Below, piece by piece: positions 33,581-45,700 of a stretch of DNA of 64,000 bases (positions are counted from its first letter, which is position 1; the number at the start of each line of letters is the position of its first letter). Source of the stretch: Henricia sp. BOLD:AAB3569 (taxonomy: Eukaryota > Echinodermata > Asteroidea > Spinulosida > Echinasteridae); contig JBBELK010000011.1 of the NCBI GenBank assembly GCA_037783545.1, forward strand, positions 1,550,001 to 1,614,000, given 5' to 3'. A program made the translations under genes and the position numbers. The notes below the pieces were generated by a model, which saw only the letters and a list, made by a program, of their open reading frames with translations, was not told the DNA's origin and did not search any database.

Positions 33581-34885
33581 TACAGCAGATAAAGACTGCA
33601 AAAGTTGAGGAGTAATGTTGAATTGTGTGTGTTTTTGGAATTGACACTTGAGAAGAGTTAGTCATGAGAAATGTGGCGTATTTTTGTGTTCACTGAGAAA
33701 TTGAAATATAGTTTTGGGTGTTCTTAAATCGTGTGAACAAAAACTTGTTTTTGATGTAGATAATTTTGTATGAAGACTATTTATTTGTTGTTAGATTAAA
33801 GAATAGTATTTTGGTATATGTGTGTTTTGTTTCATTTCACTGGCCTTGGGCATGTTTCTGATAATTTATTACTCATTTTCATAGAATATTTATAGGGGAC
33901 TTGTGACATGGGAAGATGGGTCATTCTATAAATTTGGGGTACAATTTTTGTGTCCCCGTTAGATTTGACATCTTGTTGTAGTTTGTAATGTTGTAGTTTG
34001 TAACTTCAGGACATATTCTTTAAATGCCTTCTATATTTCAAAAAGTGATTACATAAAGTACAATTCATAAAAATATGTTTTGAAGGCATTTTCAATGATA
34101 CCTTTATATGGCAAATAGCAGTAGGTATGTCAGGTGTAACAGGAACGGGAAAATGTCACACGTTTTACCCCAAATTTAAAGAATGACTCAGATTACAAAT
34201 GTCCTGTTTTCCCCATCGATAGTATTTTGGGGAGGTATGACTGTTGTGTTAAAACGAAATCTGCATGGTCACGCTTCTTAAGGAAGAAAAATATTCCAAC
34301 TCTAGTCTCGATTGTGTGTGGTTTGATATATAGGCCTAATTTACAGTTATTGACTAAGAACATCAATAGAATTATGTAATATCATGCACGTGGCTCATGA
34401 TCACATCCGCAAGATAATGACTATTAGGAAAGCCAATCATTGACTAAACTACTAATATTAACCCTTATCACAATTTCCAAATTTTATAAAGGAAATGTAA
34501 ATTTATTGTTCATCAGCAATTACGTGCTGCCATTTCTCGACCTTGAAATTCTCACTATAAAATTCCACGAACAGACTTGTTGATCATTGGCAAATGTGTA
34601 ATTTCTAATCTCGGTTTAGGCCATATGCATGTGTTTGTAGTAATTTTTCATTTTGAACGAATATATCTACATGTATTACAATTTCGCTAAATTGACTGAA
34701 AATTGTTAATGCGCCGCTGATTTTTCTAGGAATCAACCGATTCATTGCACAATCTTCCGGAATATTCTAGAGCTAATATATTTAGAAAATGAGTCATACT
34801 CATAGCCTAGACTGGTTTCCAGTCCACATTCTTCAAATTCGTGTTCGTATGTGGAATAATAGAGATGTTTCGCAATTAATAGGGA
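33581..34885. other. Gene-free AT-rich stretch
   Basis: No exon or tRNA-like sequence is seen. A fragment of the 21480 repeat family lies near 34195-34240. Confidence 0.4.
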
Positions 34886-34887
34886 GG

Positions 34888-35672
34888 TTTCGCACCGTCA
34901 CGGATACCGATACCGATACCGATACGGATACGTCATGACTCTATGCGCTTCTCGTGACGCGTAACCGTAGTACGCATGTTTTCATACGCGTGAATAACGA
35001 TTATCGGCCTCCATACGCGTAGCATAAAACAGACAGGCTACCGGTTATGCAGATTTTTTTTTTTTTGTGTGATGGATTAATAAGTTGTATGCATTTTGTT
35101 TCTTTGTGATGTATCTTCAATGAATACCGATCGAATTTTTTGAGTCATGCCCACGGGAAAATGAGCAAAATCAGCTGAAAACAAAGCCAAGCGCAGAGCA
35201 GATTTAGCAGATCGTATTCACACAGTGCGAACGGTTACTGTTACCATATCTGTATCCATAACCGTATCCGTCACCTTGCAAATATGTGACGAATATGGTT
35301 ACGAATACGGATGTGATAACGGTAACCGTTCACGTCGATGCGCACACTGAACTGGGTTTCGCACTGTGTGAATACGATCTGCTAAATCTGCTCGGCGCTT
35401 GGCTTTGTTTTCAACAGATTTTCCTCGCTTTCACGTGGGCATCACACATTAAATTTGATCTACTGTATATTCACCGATTATACATAAAAAAGAAACAAAA
35501 TGCATACAACTTATTAATCCATCACAAATAAAGCGAAAAATCTGCATAACCGGTATTCGTTTTTATGCTACGCGTATGGAGGCCAATAACGTAGCCAACG
35601 CGTATAAAAACATGTGTTACAGTAACGGTGACGTATCTGTATCCGTATCGGTGCGAAACCTCTCTTGTGAGT
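34888..35672. mobile_element. ~780-bp foldback element with GATACC-rich ends
   Basis: The left end (ggaggtttcgcaccgtcacg followed by ataccgataccgatac) is mirrored by the right end (gtatccgtatcggtgcgaaacctc). Inner arms also pair: aaagccaagcgcagagcagat with atctgctcggcgcttggcttt. The centre is near 35280. No transposase frame is visible. Confidence 0.8.
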
Positions 35673-36404
35673 TCGTGAACCAGTAACCTAAATCACGCGT
35701 GGTAATACAACGACCAATCACGCGTGATTATTGCTCGGTGTGTGCCTGTCCCATTGAGTTGTAAGCCTTGCGGCTTATACAACTACATGGCCTGTCATTG
35801 TATAGCGAGAGCAGCGTAGCGCACATGGACAGGGGACCAGTCTATCTATTTCGCAAGTAGTACTATACTTGCGAAATAGGGGGTTTCCCATCGACAGAAA
35901 TACACACTGAATCAAATACGAGAACCGCCGGCTGCCATTATTGCCGGCCAAAGAAGGATTCTAGCGCAGCACTGAACGCCCGTCCTAAGTGAAAAAGGTG
36001 AGTGTAAAATACATGCACCAAAACTGTTTTTAAAGGACGTGTGAAATAGGGTTTTTATTAAATATAATAATAGTAGAGGGTGTGTTTTACACATTTCAGT
36101 CAATTTCAGAAAATTTGACTGTTCCGTTTTGGTGTAATTGCAAGTTTAAATTTTTATGCTAATAATAATTACCATATCCATGAGCAAATCCGTGATGTCA
36201 TCTCAGGGCAACAGAGGAAATCCCCATTGACTTGTGTACAAAAGTTGTTTGTCATTTTCAGTGACTTCTTGGTGTTATGATCTGTAACAGTTTACTGAGT
36301 TTGTTTAGTATGTCATCTGCAACAATCCTAACAAGTTTGTTTGGGTTAGAAATGGATCAGTGGACTACTGCTACTGATACTATTATGGGCTGCAGTCTCA
36401 GGTG

Positions 36405-36560
36405 GTAATACTATCTACCCGAAAACACGCCCAAAACATACAGAGAAACACCCCAAAACATAAAACTGGAAAAACACCAGAAAACACAGAAAAACATTTT
36501 TTGTGTGCTTTCTGTACATTTTTGGGGTGGTTTTTTTTTATGTAGCGTGTTTTCCGGTAA
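36405..36560. mobile_element. Short foldback (CCGAAAACAC ends)
   Basis: The left end (actatctacccgaaaacac) and right end (gtgttttccggtaaatagt) are inverted. The arms are built from degenerate AAAACAC words. It is related to the longer element at 53550-53840. Confidence 0.6.
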
Positions 36561-37593
36561 ATAGTAACACCCACCTTAGGCGGCACAAACAATTTCACTC
36601 CGGAACGAGTCATACATATAATTCGAGTTCGCCTGTAAAGGGTGCATAGAATTATACAAAAATGTGGTTTGACGCCCTCACACAACTGTGTTTTTACACC
36701 CATATGGGGTACCTCTTTTGTTACCCTCTCCTTTGTCTACCCTTTGTCAAAACTCTTTCCATAGGTAAAGCACTGGTCAAAATTTGTTGGGTACCAAGTA
36801 GACAAAGACCGACTTGTGGGGCACCATTCTTCCGGGTACCCCATAAGTGTGTTACAGATTCATTGCTGTGCATGCCCGACTATCGGTTTCGATTCTTTTG
36901 TACGAAGACAAAAGATCAAAACTGAAAGGGACGTGTTCTTGAATATGCAGGAGCATGATTATTCTTGATGGCGGTTATATGGAAAACCTTAACTGGAGCT
37001 TTACAGTTGGACTAAAGCGGGCCTCTCTCTGTGCGATTTTTGCCGCGAATTTCCAACGATTACATGTAGGTACGATATGGTGAGATTACCGGGGACTATC
37101 TATATACTCTATACACAATCGTGGCAAAAATCGCACAGTGGGAGGCCCGCTTTACATGCAGAAATTGTTCCTTTTTTTTTTTAGGAGCACACAACTAATT
37201 CCTGTATTTTCCGAAAGGTTTGCAGCAGAAAAAAAGTTGCAAAATATAAATAGATAAAATAGAATTTACCAAAAAAAAAAATTCAGTCATTTGGAAATTT
37301 TACATTTCAACATTGGCAAAAACAAATTGAAAAACCAAAATATTCTTACTTTTGTTATTTCTCAATTCTAAATATTGGAAATATGTAGACAATATTATAG
37401 GGATAATGGTTTTGAGGAAATTTTTAATTCCAACATTTAAGGCAAGTTTACCAAAAATCAATTTAAAGATTTATTTCCCCCAAAATGTGATGATTTGGAC
37501 AATAGAATAGGCCTCTTGAAATTGACAATTTATGAGGAAAGACGCTCGATATAAGAGCTTATTTAGTTACATTTATATACACTCAACCAAAAA

Positions 37594-38132
37594 AGTTCTG
37601 TCACCAGTAAGACATTTATAGATATTTATTATTAAATTGGATTTAATGTAGGAAAATAATATATCAAATTTTAGCTGAACATATCCCTCAAAGGAATAGA
37701 GCTCAACGGAGTCCATGATGGCAAGCTTCACAGAACAGGAATGCAACAAAGGAGTGTGGGGTCAGAATGAAAAACACCAAAGAACAATGATGTCAACTTT
37801 ATTGCACTCAAGCAAGGGGAGTTACAGTTCAGTATTTTGCTTCCACCATGCCTCATGCAATGGCACGATTCAGATTGGACAATTTAACCATTTTAATTTG
37901 GATGTTTTTGACAAGACATTGATAAATCCAAACTCACTTAAAATGTCCTAATTGTCTACACACAAATTGCCCAAATCACAAGTTGCATGGTTCTTTGGTG
38001 TTTTTCATTCTAACCTCTCTCTTGAGCTCTATTCCTTTGAGGGATATGTTCAGCTAAAATTTGATATTTATTATTAAATTGGATTTAATGTAGGAAAATA
38101 ATATATCTATAAATGTCTTACTGGTCGAGTGT
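37594..38132. mobile_element. ~540-bp foldback element
   Basis: The sequence agtaagacatttatagatat and the block gctgaacatatccctcaaag on the left have mirror partners on the right (ctttgagggatatgttcagc and tataaatgtcttact). The stretch tttattattaaattggattt occurs in the same orientation on both sides, so the arms are not perfectly symmetrical. Confidence 0.7.
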
Positions 38133-38814
38133 ATTTACATAAAAATATTTGTCTTTATTTTTATATTTATACAGTCTTTATACCCTGTTAGTGTCACTAC
38201 CCCTATAATTATCTGCACCATATTTTGAAATCAAAAGCATAAAGGCTAAATAACTTTATGCAGTTTTTGCTGCATATGGAGGATTACTACTGTTTTTGAT
38301 GCCCCAAGGTGGCAGTTTTCAACTTTCAACATTTCTGTACAGAAACAGGGCGCTGTTTGGGGCATGTCACTTTAGGAACACAGCAATGAAAAAACATGAG
38401 ACTTCAAACTGGTATTATGGAAAATTGCTGCAGTTTCCAGCCTTAGTTTTTCACAGCTTACTGATACAACAGGCAACAAACCCAAACAATCAGGAGTGTC
38501 AGCAAGTTAGAGAAATTACTGTACTTGCCTAATGTGACAGCACAACTTTGCTCATGAATATGTACATCATTAGCATAAAAATCAAAAACCTTGATTTTAA
38601 CTCCGAAAACAACTTCCAAGTGGTTTTTTTTATGACTGTAAATGAATGAGGTAGTTGCATAGCATAGATTTCATTGATAAAAATACCATTTCAGGGGCCC
38701 TTTAAGGATTTACTATTTTTTGTATTAGGATTAAAACTACCACAAGCACCTTTTTCTTTTGTACAAAAATATAAAATATCAGATAATTGTTTTTCTCAAA
38801 GAATTAATTACAAT

Positions 38815-39110
38815 AGGTTATTTCTTATATAGTGCACATATCTATCTACAATGTAACAGGATACTTCAGGTGTTGTTGCCATTATTAAATCACCAGAACC
38901 ATTTTGCTTCAACAATTCTCTTCAACCATTTTCACACAATCCTATCAGCAGCTAGATTGTGATATTCCCTTAACAGCTCCCTAAATATTGCTACATGTAA
39001 AGTTGACAAGGCAATTGAGATTAAGTGTCTTGCCCAGGGACACAGACACAAACAGGAACTAAACCTCAAAACACAAGTCCATATTTATACCCACTGCACA
39101 CTCTTTCTAC
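38815..39110 (-). mobile_element. Degraded SINE, minus strand
   Basis: It contains cttatatagtgcacatatct, catcaccagaaccattttgct-like text and gtcttgcccagggacacag. These match, in reverse, the body and tail of the full SINE at 60590-60905. A further 3' fragment is at 50370-50535. Confidence 0.6.
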
Positions 39111-39384
39111 AATGATGGGAAACCATACCAAAAAATCATGTTCACAACTGTGTTAGTGTGTTAACAAAAATATTTGCAGAGATGCCAACATCTACGATTT
39201 AGGCGTAGTTTGTACAATTGTTTCAGCCAATGACGATCATTATTGTAACATAATTATAGAATGCATAGGTTTAAATAGGGTTTGGGTGTTAAGTTATAAA
39301 ATTGTGTACACAGCTGGTGTCCTATGGCAAATTACTCTTTTTTCAAATTGCAATGTTGGTATCGCTGCATTTGCCATTTAAATC

Positions 39385-39608
39385 AGGGGGCATCGGTAAG
39401 AAAATTTGCAGACATCCACTGGGGGTGCGGTAGGTCCTGTCGTTTTTAGACTAATTTCAAGTCTGACTTTGTGTATGATGTACCACTTATGCACAGGGTA
39501 CTTCCCATAATTGGTGAAGTATACGCGATCTCAGACTTGAAATAAGTCTAAAAACGATTGGACCTACCCCCTGTAGTAGATGTCTGCAAATTTTCTTACC
39601 GGTGCCCC
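39385..39608. mobile_element. ~220-bp palindromic element
   Basis: The left arm (ggtaagaaaatttgcagacatc, tttttagactaatttcaagtct) pairs with the right arm (agacttgaaataagtctaaaaa, gatgtctgcaaattttcttacc). It lies just 3' of the DUF21 gene. Confidence 0.75.
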
Positions 39609-39734
39609 AACATTGAAATTGCTGGACTCGGTCAAGTAGTTCGGTAGATGTTTCAAGCAAGTGTGGTGAAGCACCGCAAGTGAGTTTCGAACCCACAACC
39701 AGACATTTACAAGACACTGTTTGAGCCTCCAAGG

Positions 39735-39740
39735 TTTATT
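39735..39740 (-). terminator. Poly(A) signal for the DUF21 gene
   Basis: TTTATT on the plus strand reads AATAAA on the minus strand, seven bases past the stop codon. If used, the 3' UTR would be very short. Confidence 0.5.
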
Positions 39741-39746
39741 CAAGAC

Positions 39747-42700
39747 TTATATAAGTGGCGTCGTTTCCGACATGGAGTCTTGCTGTGAAATGACGTTTCC
39801 AGACTCTGGAAGTTGTGCGTCTTGTATCGTTGGTCCTATATTTGATGGTCTTTGTTCGCTAATATTATGAAGGCTTTCTGGCTGAAATACCGGCTCGTTC
39901 CGAATCCCCGGACTCTTTACAGCTACTCGGGGTGAAATTCTTGGCCGGTTTATCTTTGAATATGCAAAAACAAAACAAGAGATGTAAACTATGGGAAAGT
40001 TGCACTTCTTTCGCAGTGGTTTTTGCGTGTTTTTTTTGCACCAACCACTGCTCAACTTCGCATGAGAGCCTGCGGAGAGCGTGCGTGACGTCACTCAACA
40101 CCAGGCCTGAATAACACTTGCTGTGATTGGCCAGATTCTGTCACCTGACTCAGTAAACGTGTCACCTGACAATGGTACATGTGCTTGGTAAATACATGTT
40201 TCCCACTCAAAAACACGTTCATCATACATGGAATTCAATCTACTCTCCCCTTAAAATCCCGAACCAAATACGAAAATGAAATATTTATCATTCTGGGCTT
40301 TCCACTTCTAAATATAATTTATTGTTTCAATTTTGGTTTCAATTTCCTGCTCAATTCGTTTACATAATGTACAAATACGGCCTTTTCTGCACATGTGTAT
40401 ATTATTAATTTTTCTCCCACTTACTATTTAAAGGAGCGTTTTCAGAAAAATTTGGATTTTATTTTAACCTAATAATTATATAAAATACCTCCCCAAAATA
40501 CTATCCATGGGAAGAAAACAGGAAATTTGCAATCTCCAATTTGGACGTGGAAGCAAAAAGGTTGGTGTAATCACTGCACTGCTTAATGGAACCAGATAAA
40601 TTAGTTGACAAGACATTGGTGGTTTTTCCATGATATCCTTGATTGAGAGCACAAAATTTCAGAATGGTAATGAGAAAATTATGACAAATGAAATGGTATC
40701 AAAATCTCGTATCTGATCTTGTGAATCTCGAAACAGATAAAACTGTCATGGATTGTCAATTAACAATCTTTAAGATTTTCGGATGTGTCTGAAGTCGGGA
40801 GATCAACATATTATTCATAATACATGTAATTTCAGACTGTCTTCTAAAACATCCGGTAAAGGTAGCAGCTCTTCAGGCAGAGTGGCGCACCCAGCCTCAG
40901 TGGCTCTTACCAAGACTGGTGCAGTCAGCCTTGCCACAAGAGGTGGTCATACACGTTACTGACCGATAAAATATCTTTCAGTCCAAGAATTAAATTTGAA
41001 AGAAACGAAAGAAAAACCAATCGGTGTGCCTTACCCCTGCTTCAGCAGTGCCAGCATCATGTGATTGGAATCGAGCCAGTTTAACTCTAGCAACTCGCAC
41101 CCTGCGATGGACATCTACGTATTCATCCGTTTCATCAACTATTTCCTCTTGTAAAAGTTCCTCGATTATGTCTTCTAACGTGATAATGCCCAGAATTTCC
41201 TTCAGATGATCAAAGAAATTTGGCAAAATTAAGATTTGAACCCAATTATTTAATTTAATGGGTTTAATGAACCTCAATTTGCAGCCCGTATGCTTAATTG
41301 CATAAAGTGTCTTCCACCTAAACATCGAGTTACATAGGTGGGTAACGCCATTGGCAGCCGACGGCCAGAGACACTGGGGAATCCCCTAACTCTTCATAAA
41401 GGAATGCTCTGGGATCTTTTAAGGTGTTACACAATACACTGGACCAACGGAGCACGTGTGTTTAAGTGCCTTGCTCAAGGGCACAGGTACCCCAGCCGGG
41501 TATTGCGAGTCAGTGACTTAAACCACTCGGCCACGGTACCCCATCAATATTCTATAAACACAGTAACTCCCACTGCAAAATACCATTATTCATTCAGGTT
41601 TACAGTATCGATAAGAGGTGACTTCAAACACACAAAAAAAACATTTTTAAAAAGATCAAGTTTTTACAATGTTGAACTTTCAAATTTTATAACTAGTTTA
41701 TTATCAACAGGCAACAGGGAACATTTTTATTTCTTGAATGAAAGGCAGTATTATGATGTAGCGCTATATGTATTGGCCCACTAGCCTGTCGGACTACCAG
41801 CACTTGTAATGCAGTGCTACATTGTAATTTCAACACCTGCTGTATATTTGCACCTTGAACGTGATGACGTGATGTTGCTTCAGACTGTCTAAAACATGTG
41901 CATTGCTCATTGGGGAAATTCCCAATGAGACATTTTGACAGGTACTTGTGTAAGTATTATTTTTAGAGCTCTAAGAATTGTTTTTGTTCATGTTTCGTCA
42001 TTTCGATACCAACTAGTATCTCGTTTCCATTTCTTACTAGCAGTCTGCTGTCTTGAAAAGGTAAAGGCAAGTCTCACTTGAGTTATCTTCGTCTGAAACA
42101 GGTTAGTAATGTGCAGTGTCAATTTTGTTAATGAATATGTATCGTGGATTCTTGTGTATCATGTGAGTAAGTGAACCGATACTCGGTACTCTCTGGAGAC
42201 CTGGGTATAATAGGGAAAGGTCTCCAAAAGGAAATTTCTATCTGAAAAGATCTCCACAAGGTTCTCACAAAATAGAAATATTGATTTTACTCAAAAAGGA
42301 GGAATTTCCAAGGTATACTTATATGTCGCAAGTTGAAGTATTTTATAGAAGGGACATTCGGTCCAAATTTCACCTTAGGAAAGTAATTGTGGTTTAAATA
42401 GGAGCGTTTTGAAAATTGCTTTCGACCCTCTGACCTTTTTGTACATAAGAACAAAGGGATGTCTCCACAGGAATGCAAATACAAGTACATGTATGTGGGT
42501 CTGTCCACAGTAATGGGGTACATTTGAAAAATAAGTCAATAATTCCTTTCAGTCTTTAGTTTATCTCATAATTAAAGAAATGTCCTTGTTTTGTTCTCAG
42601 GAGGTAACTTTTGCCCAAAAAGCTAAGAAATTGCTGCCACAACATCCTTTTTTGAAAGGCTTGTGTACAAATTTTCCTATTATGTATATCACGCGGACAG

Positions 42701-45700
42701 ACAATTTTGCGAAATTTTTTCCCGTCTTTGTTACATGCGTAATAGGAAAATTTGTGCACAAGGCTTTCACAAATGTATGTTGTAGGACTATTTTTCTTAC
42801 ACCTTGGTGAAAAAGTTATTTGCTCAGTTTAGCTTGATAATTTAAAGATAAAATTAAGACATTTGAAGTGAACGGGGACCTAAGATCTTGAATGTTACAG
42901 AAATGTACCCCATTACTGTGGACAGACCCATATGTGTGCCATTCAGTTCAGGTATTCAAAACATGTAAACAGTCGTCAAAAATTGTGAGACATCTTGGTC
43001 CGTAAGCGTTTTGGGGCTAAGTTTTCTATTTTGAGAGAAGATAATAGCATTTTCAAGAAAATATTAACTCAGTTGTCAAAGGAAACTTAAGACCGGAGGG
43101 AAAACCCAGTTACGGTTGAGAACATACAGGGCGATCATGCAAGGCTCTGCCTTATACAAATAAACCTTAAATTGTATTGGGTTTGTGGTGACCTTAAAAA
43201 ATAAAGTTCACTCCTGTAACTCTAAAAAGGTGTATTTACTGTAGCTAAAATATTTAAAGGTAGATACAGTACTCGATTAGTAAACTGTTAAAAACAGCGT
43301 TATTTCTACTGGTAATTGAAAGCCCATGACAAGAAAACTACCTTTAGCCACATAGATGCAGCAATACTTCAGAAAACCAAACATGGGTTTTATTTGGAGA
43401 TTCAAATAATTTTGACATTTTGTTTTCATCAATGGTGACACTTTTCACAGAATGGTTACTACAATTACCATCTTGATAACAATTAAGCTTTTATACAATA
43501 ATCCAGTCATTTCTTTGGAGGGTACGTGTAATTACCAAACTGGACCCTTGTCTTAAATGTACGAGGCAGGTCTTTACTCCACTTTTCCCAACAAGTACAT
43601 TTCTACATGTATGTTGATTTTTTTCACCTTAATTCTTTTATGCACTTTTGCTTAAAAAAAGGGGGACACACACATGCAGGGCTATCAATTAAAATTAACT
43701 ACAGATTTGTGGGTGAAACTGCAGAATTCAAGTTTGGGAAGTTATAAAAAAATTGACACTGGAAAATAATGGCACAATAGTTCTTCTATATAAACCCCAG
43801 GTCGTTAGTTTCCTGGGATGCCAGTCCAGCAGACCTGCCAACTAGTACGATTTGGCCGTATTTCGTACGGGAAATTGTTGAAAATACGACCGTACGTTTT
43901 CCCCTACAAAAATACGGGTTTTGACCGTCTTGACACGCCTTAAACAAATCCTGGTTTAAGCGCGCGGTAGCGAGTGTAAACTAGGCTTGATAGTAAAAAT
44001 GGCTGCGAGTCAAGACTATGCAGGACATGACGTCTTGAGGCTTGACACTACATCGCGCTCTCATAAGCTAGGATGTCTGTAATTGGTGCACGGGGTGTAC
44101 AATACTGCTATAGGATGGGGCGTATTAGCCAATCGTAGCGTTGCATACAAAAGCACTAGGCACTAGGATAGATGAATAGCGGTCTATACGCAGACCGTGC
44201 CGTCCATGCTGCTGGCAATAATTTTGTGATCCCTGCTTGAGCGTAAAGTTAATATTTAAATATGGCTTTGACCTCCAAAAAAAGATAACAGGAAGCAATC
44301 GTACAAAGCAGAATACTCGGAGAAAAGATTAACGACACTCAGGTCAGTGAGAGTATGCTCTCGGTACTCCCCAACAAATGGGGAGTGTGCTCTTACTCCT
44401 GACGAGTGCCATGTGATTTGTACGAAGATGGCGGGATATAGATTAGATTTTTGGTGTCAACTGGATAACGGAAACAACAACTCACTAAGGTTTGTTTTAC
44501 ACGGTATCAAAGGTTCTCACGACTTACGGTCGGTATTTTCTTCAATTTCTTGTGAGCAGTGAAACAACGTTTTTTGTGTAGTCATGGTAAGAGACGGCCA
44601 TCTTGACTGATGGCCATTTGCGGATGCGGACTGTGGACTTGGACATGCTGTTCGCGTAATGTGACCCTAGTGTAATGCGCACGCATTACTCCGGAGTAGC
44701 GAGAACTGCACGCCCGAACGCAGTCTGAAATTCTTCAAATAAGGTTTCAAAACTTACGCCCTCTTTCTGTGTGAGGCCATCAACTTGATGATCTACGCCA
44801 GTGGGTGACCTTGGAACGACCGTGTCGCTAGATGAATAAACCGCAGCCATGTGACATTTCCCCGTTTGCATTTCGTTCAGAAGATCGTACAAGGGCATGC
44901 TGCAAGGCACCATGGGAAGGGTTCGGCCATGTTTCTGGAAGATTTCGCCGATGGTCGGTGCAGTGTTAGGGTCAACTTTAACGAGAGATTTCACCAGGAT
45001 TATCCCCAGTATATTGCCACGGTTACCACTGTAAACTGGTATTCTGGAGTAGGGACCCTTGACAAAAACCTGAATTAGAAGTAGAGATTAGGTCTGTTTA
45101 TGTGACATCGATGACAATAATTGGTGAAACGCGTTTGGTACTCGGCATAAAATGGCTATACAAAAACCTCAAGAAATGCTTCTACATTGTATTGTTTTAT
45201 AAATGAGTCTGTCCATGGTAAAGGGGGCATTTTGGCAACACAGACCATATTTTCGAGGAAATACCTTTGTTTGGTCTTAAAATAAAATAAATAAGTTTAA
45301 GTTGTTGTAAAGAGATAACTTAGGCCCAAAAAGGGTTACAAATAGTGTGACAACATGCCTTTCTAAAAACCATGTGTACAAATTTCCAATATATGCTCGT
45401 AACCGAGATGGACACTTAACGTTACATTTTAGGCCATCCTGTTTACGAGTGTATATTGGAAATTTGTACACAGGGTTTTTAGAAAGGCATGTTGTCACAC
45501 TATTTGTAACCCTTTTTGGGCCTCAGTTATCTCTTCTGAAACTTATTTCTTTTATTTTGAGACCAGACAAAGGTACTTTCTGGAAAATATGGTCTGTGTT
45601 GCCAAAATGCCCCCTTTACCGTGGAAAGACTCAAGTGCAAATCTAAGAAGAAAAAAATGGAGGGGAATAAAATATGAAGATTTTACTAGGAAAAGCAATT

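Noticed and set aside
34888..35672. Autonomous DNA transposon
   Set aside because: No frame long enough for a transposase and no catalytic motif was seen between the arms.
44347..44562. 71-codon plus-strand frame in a DUF21 intron
   Set aside because: It has no matching splice partners and no convincing family resemblance.
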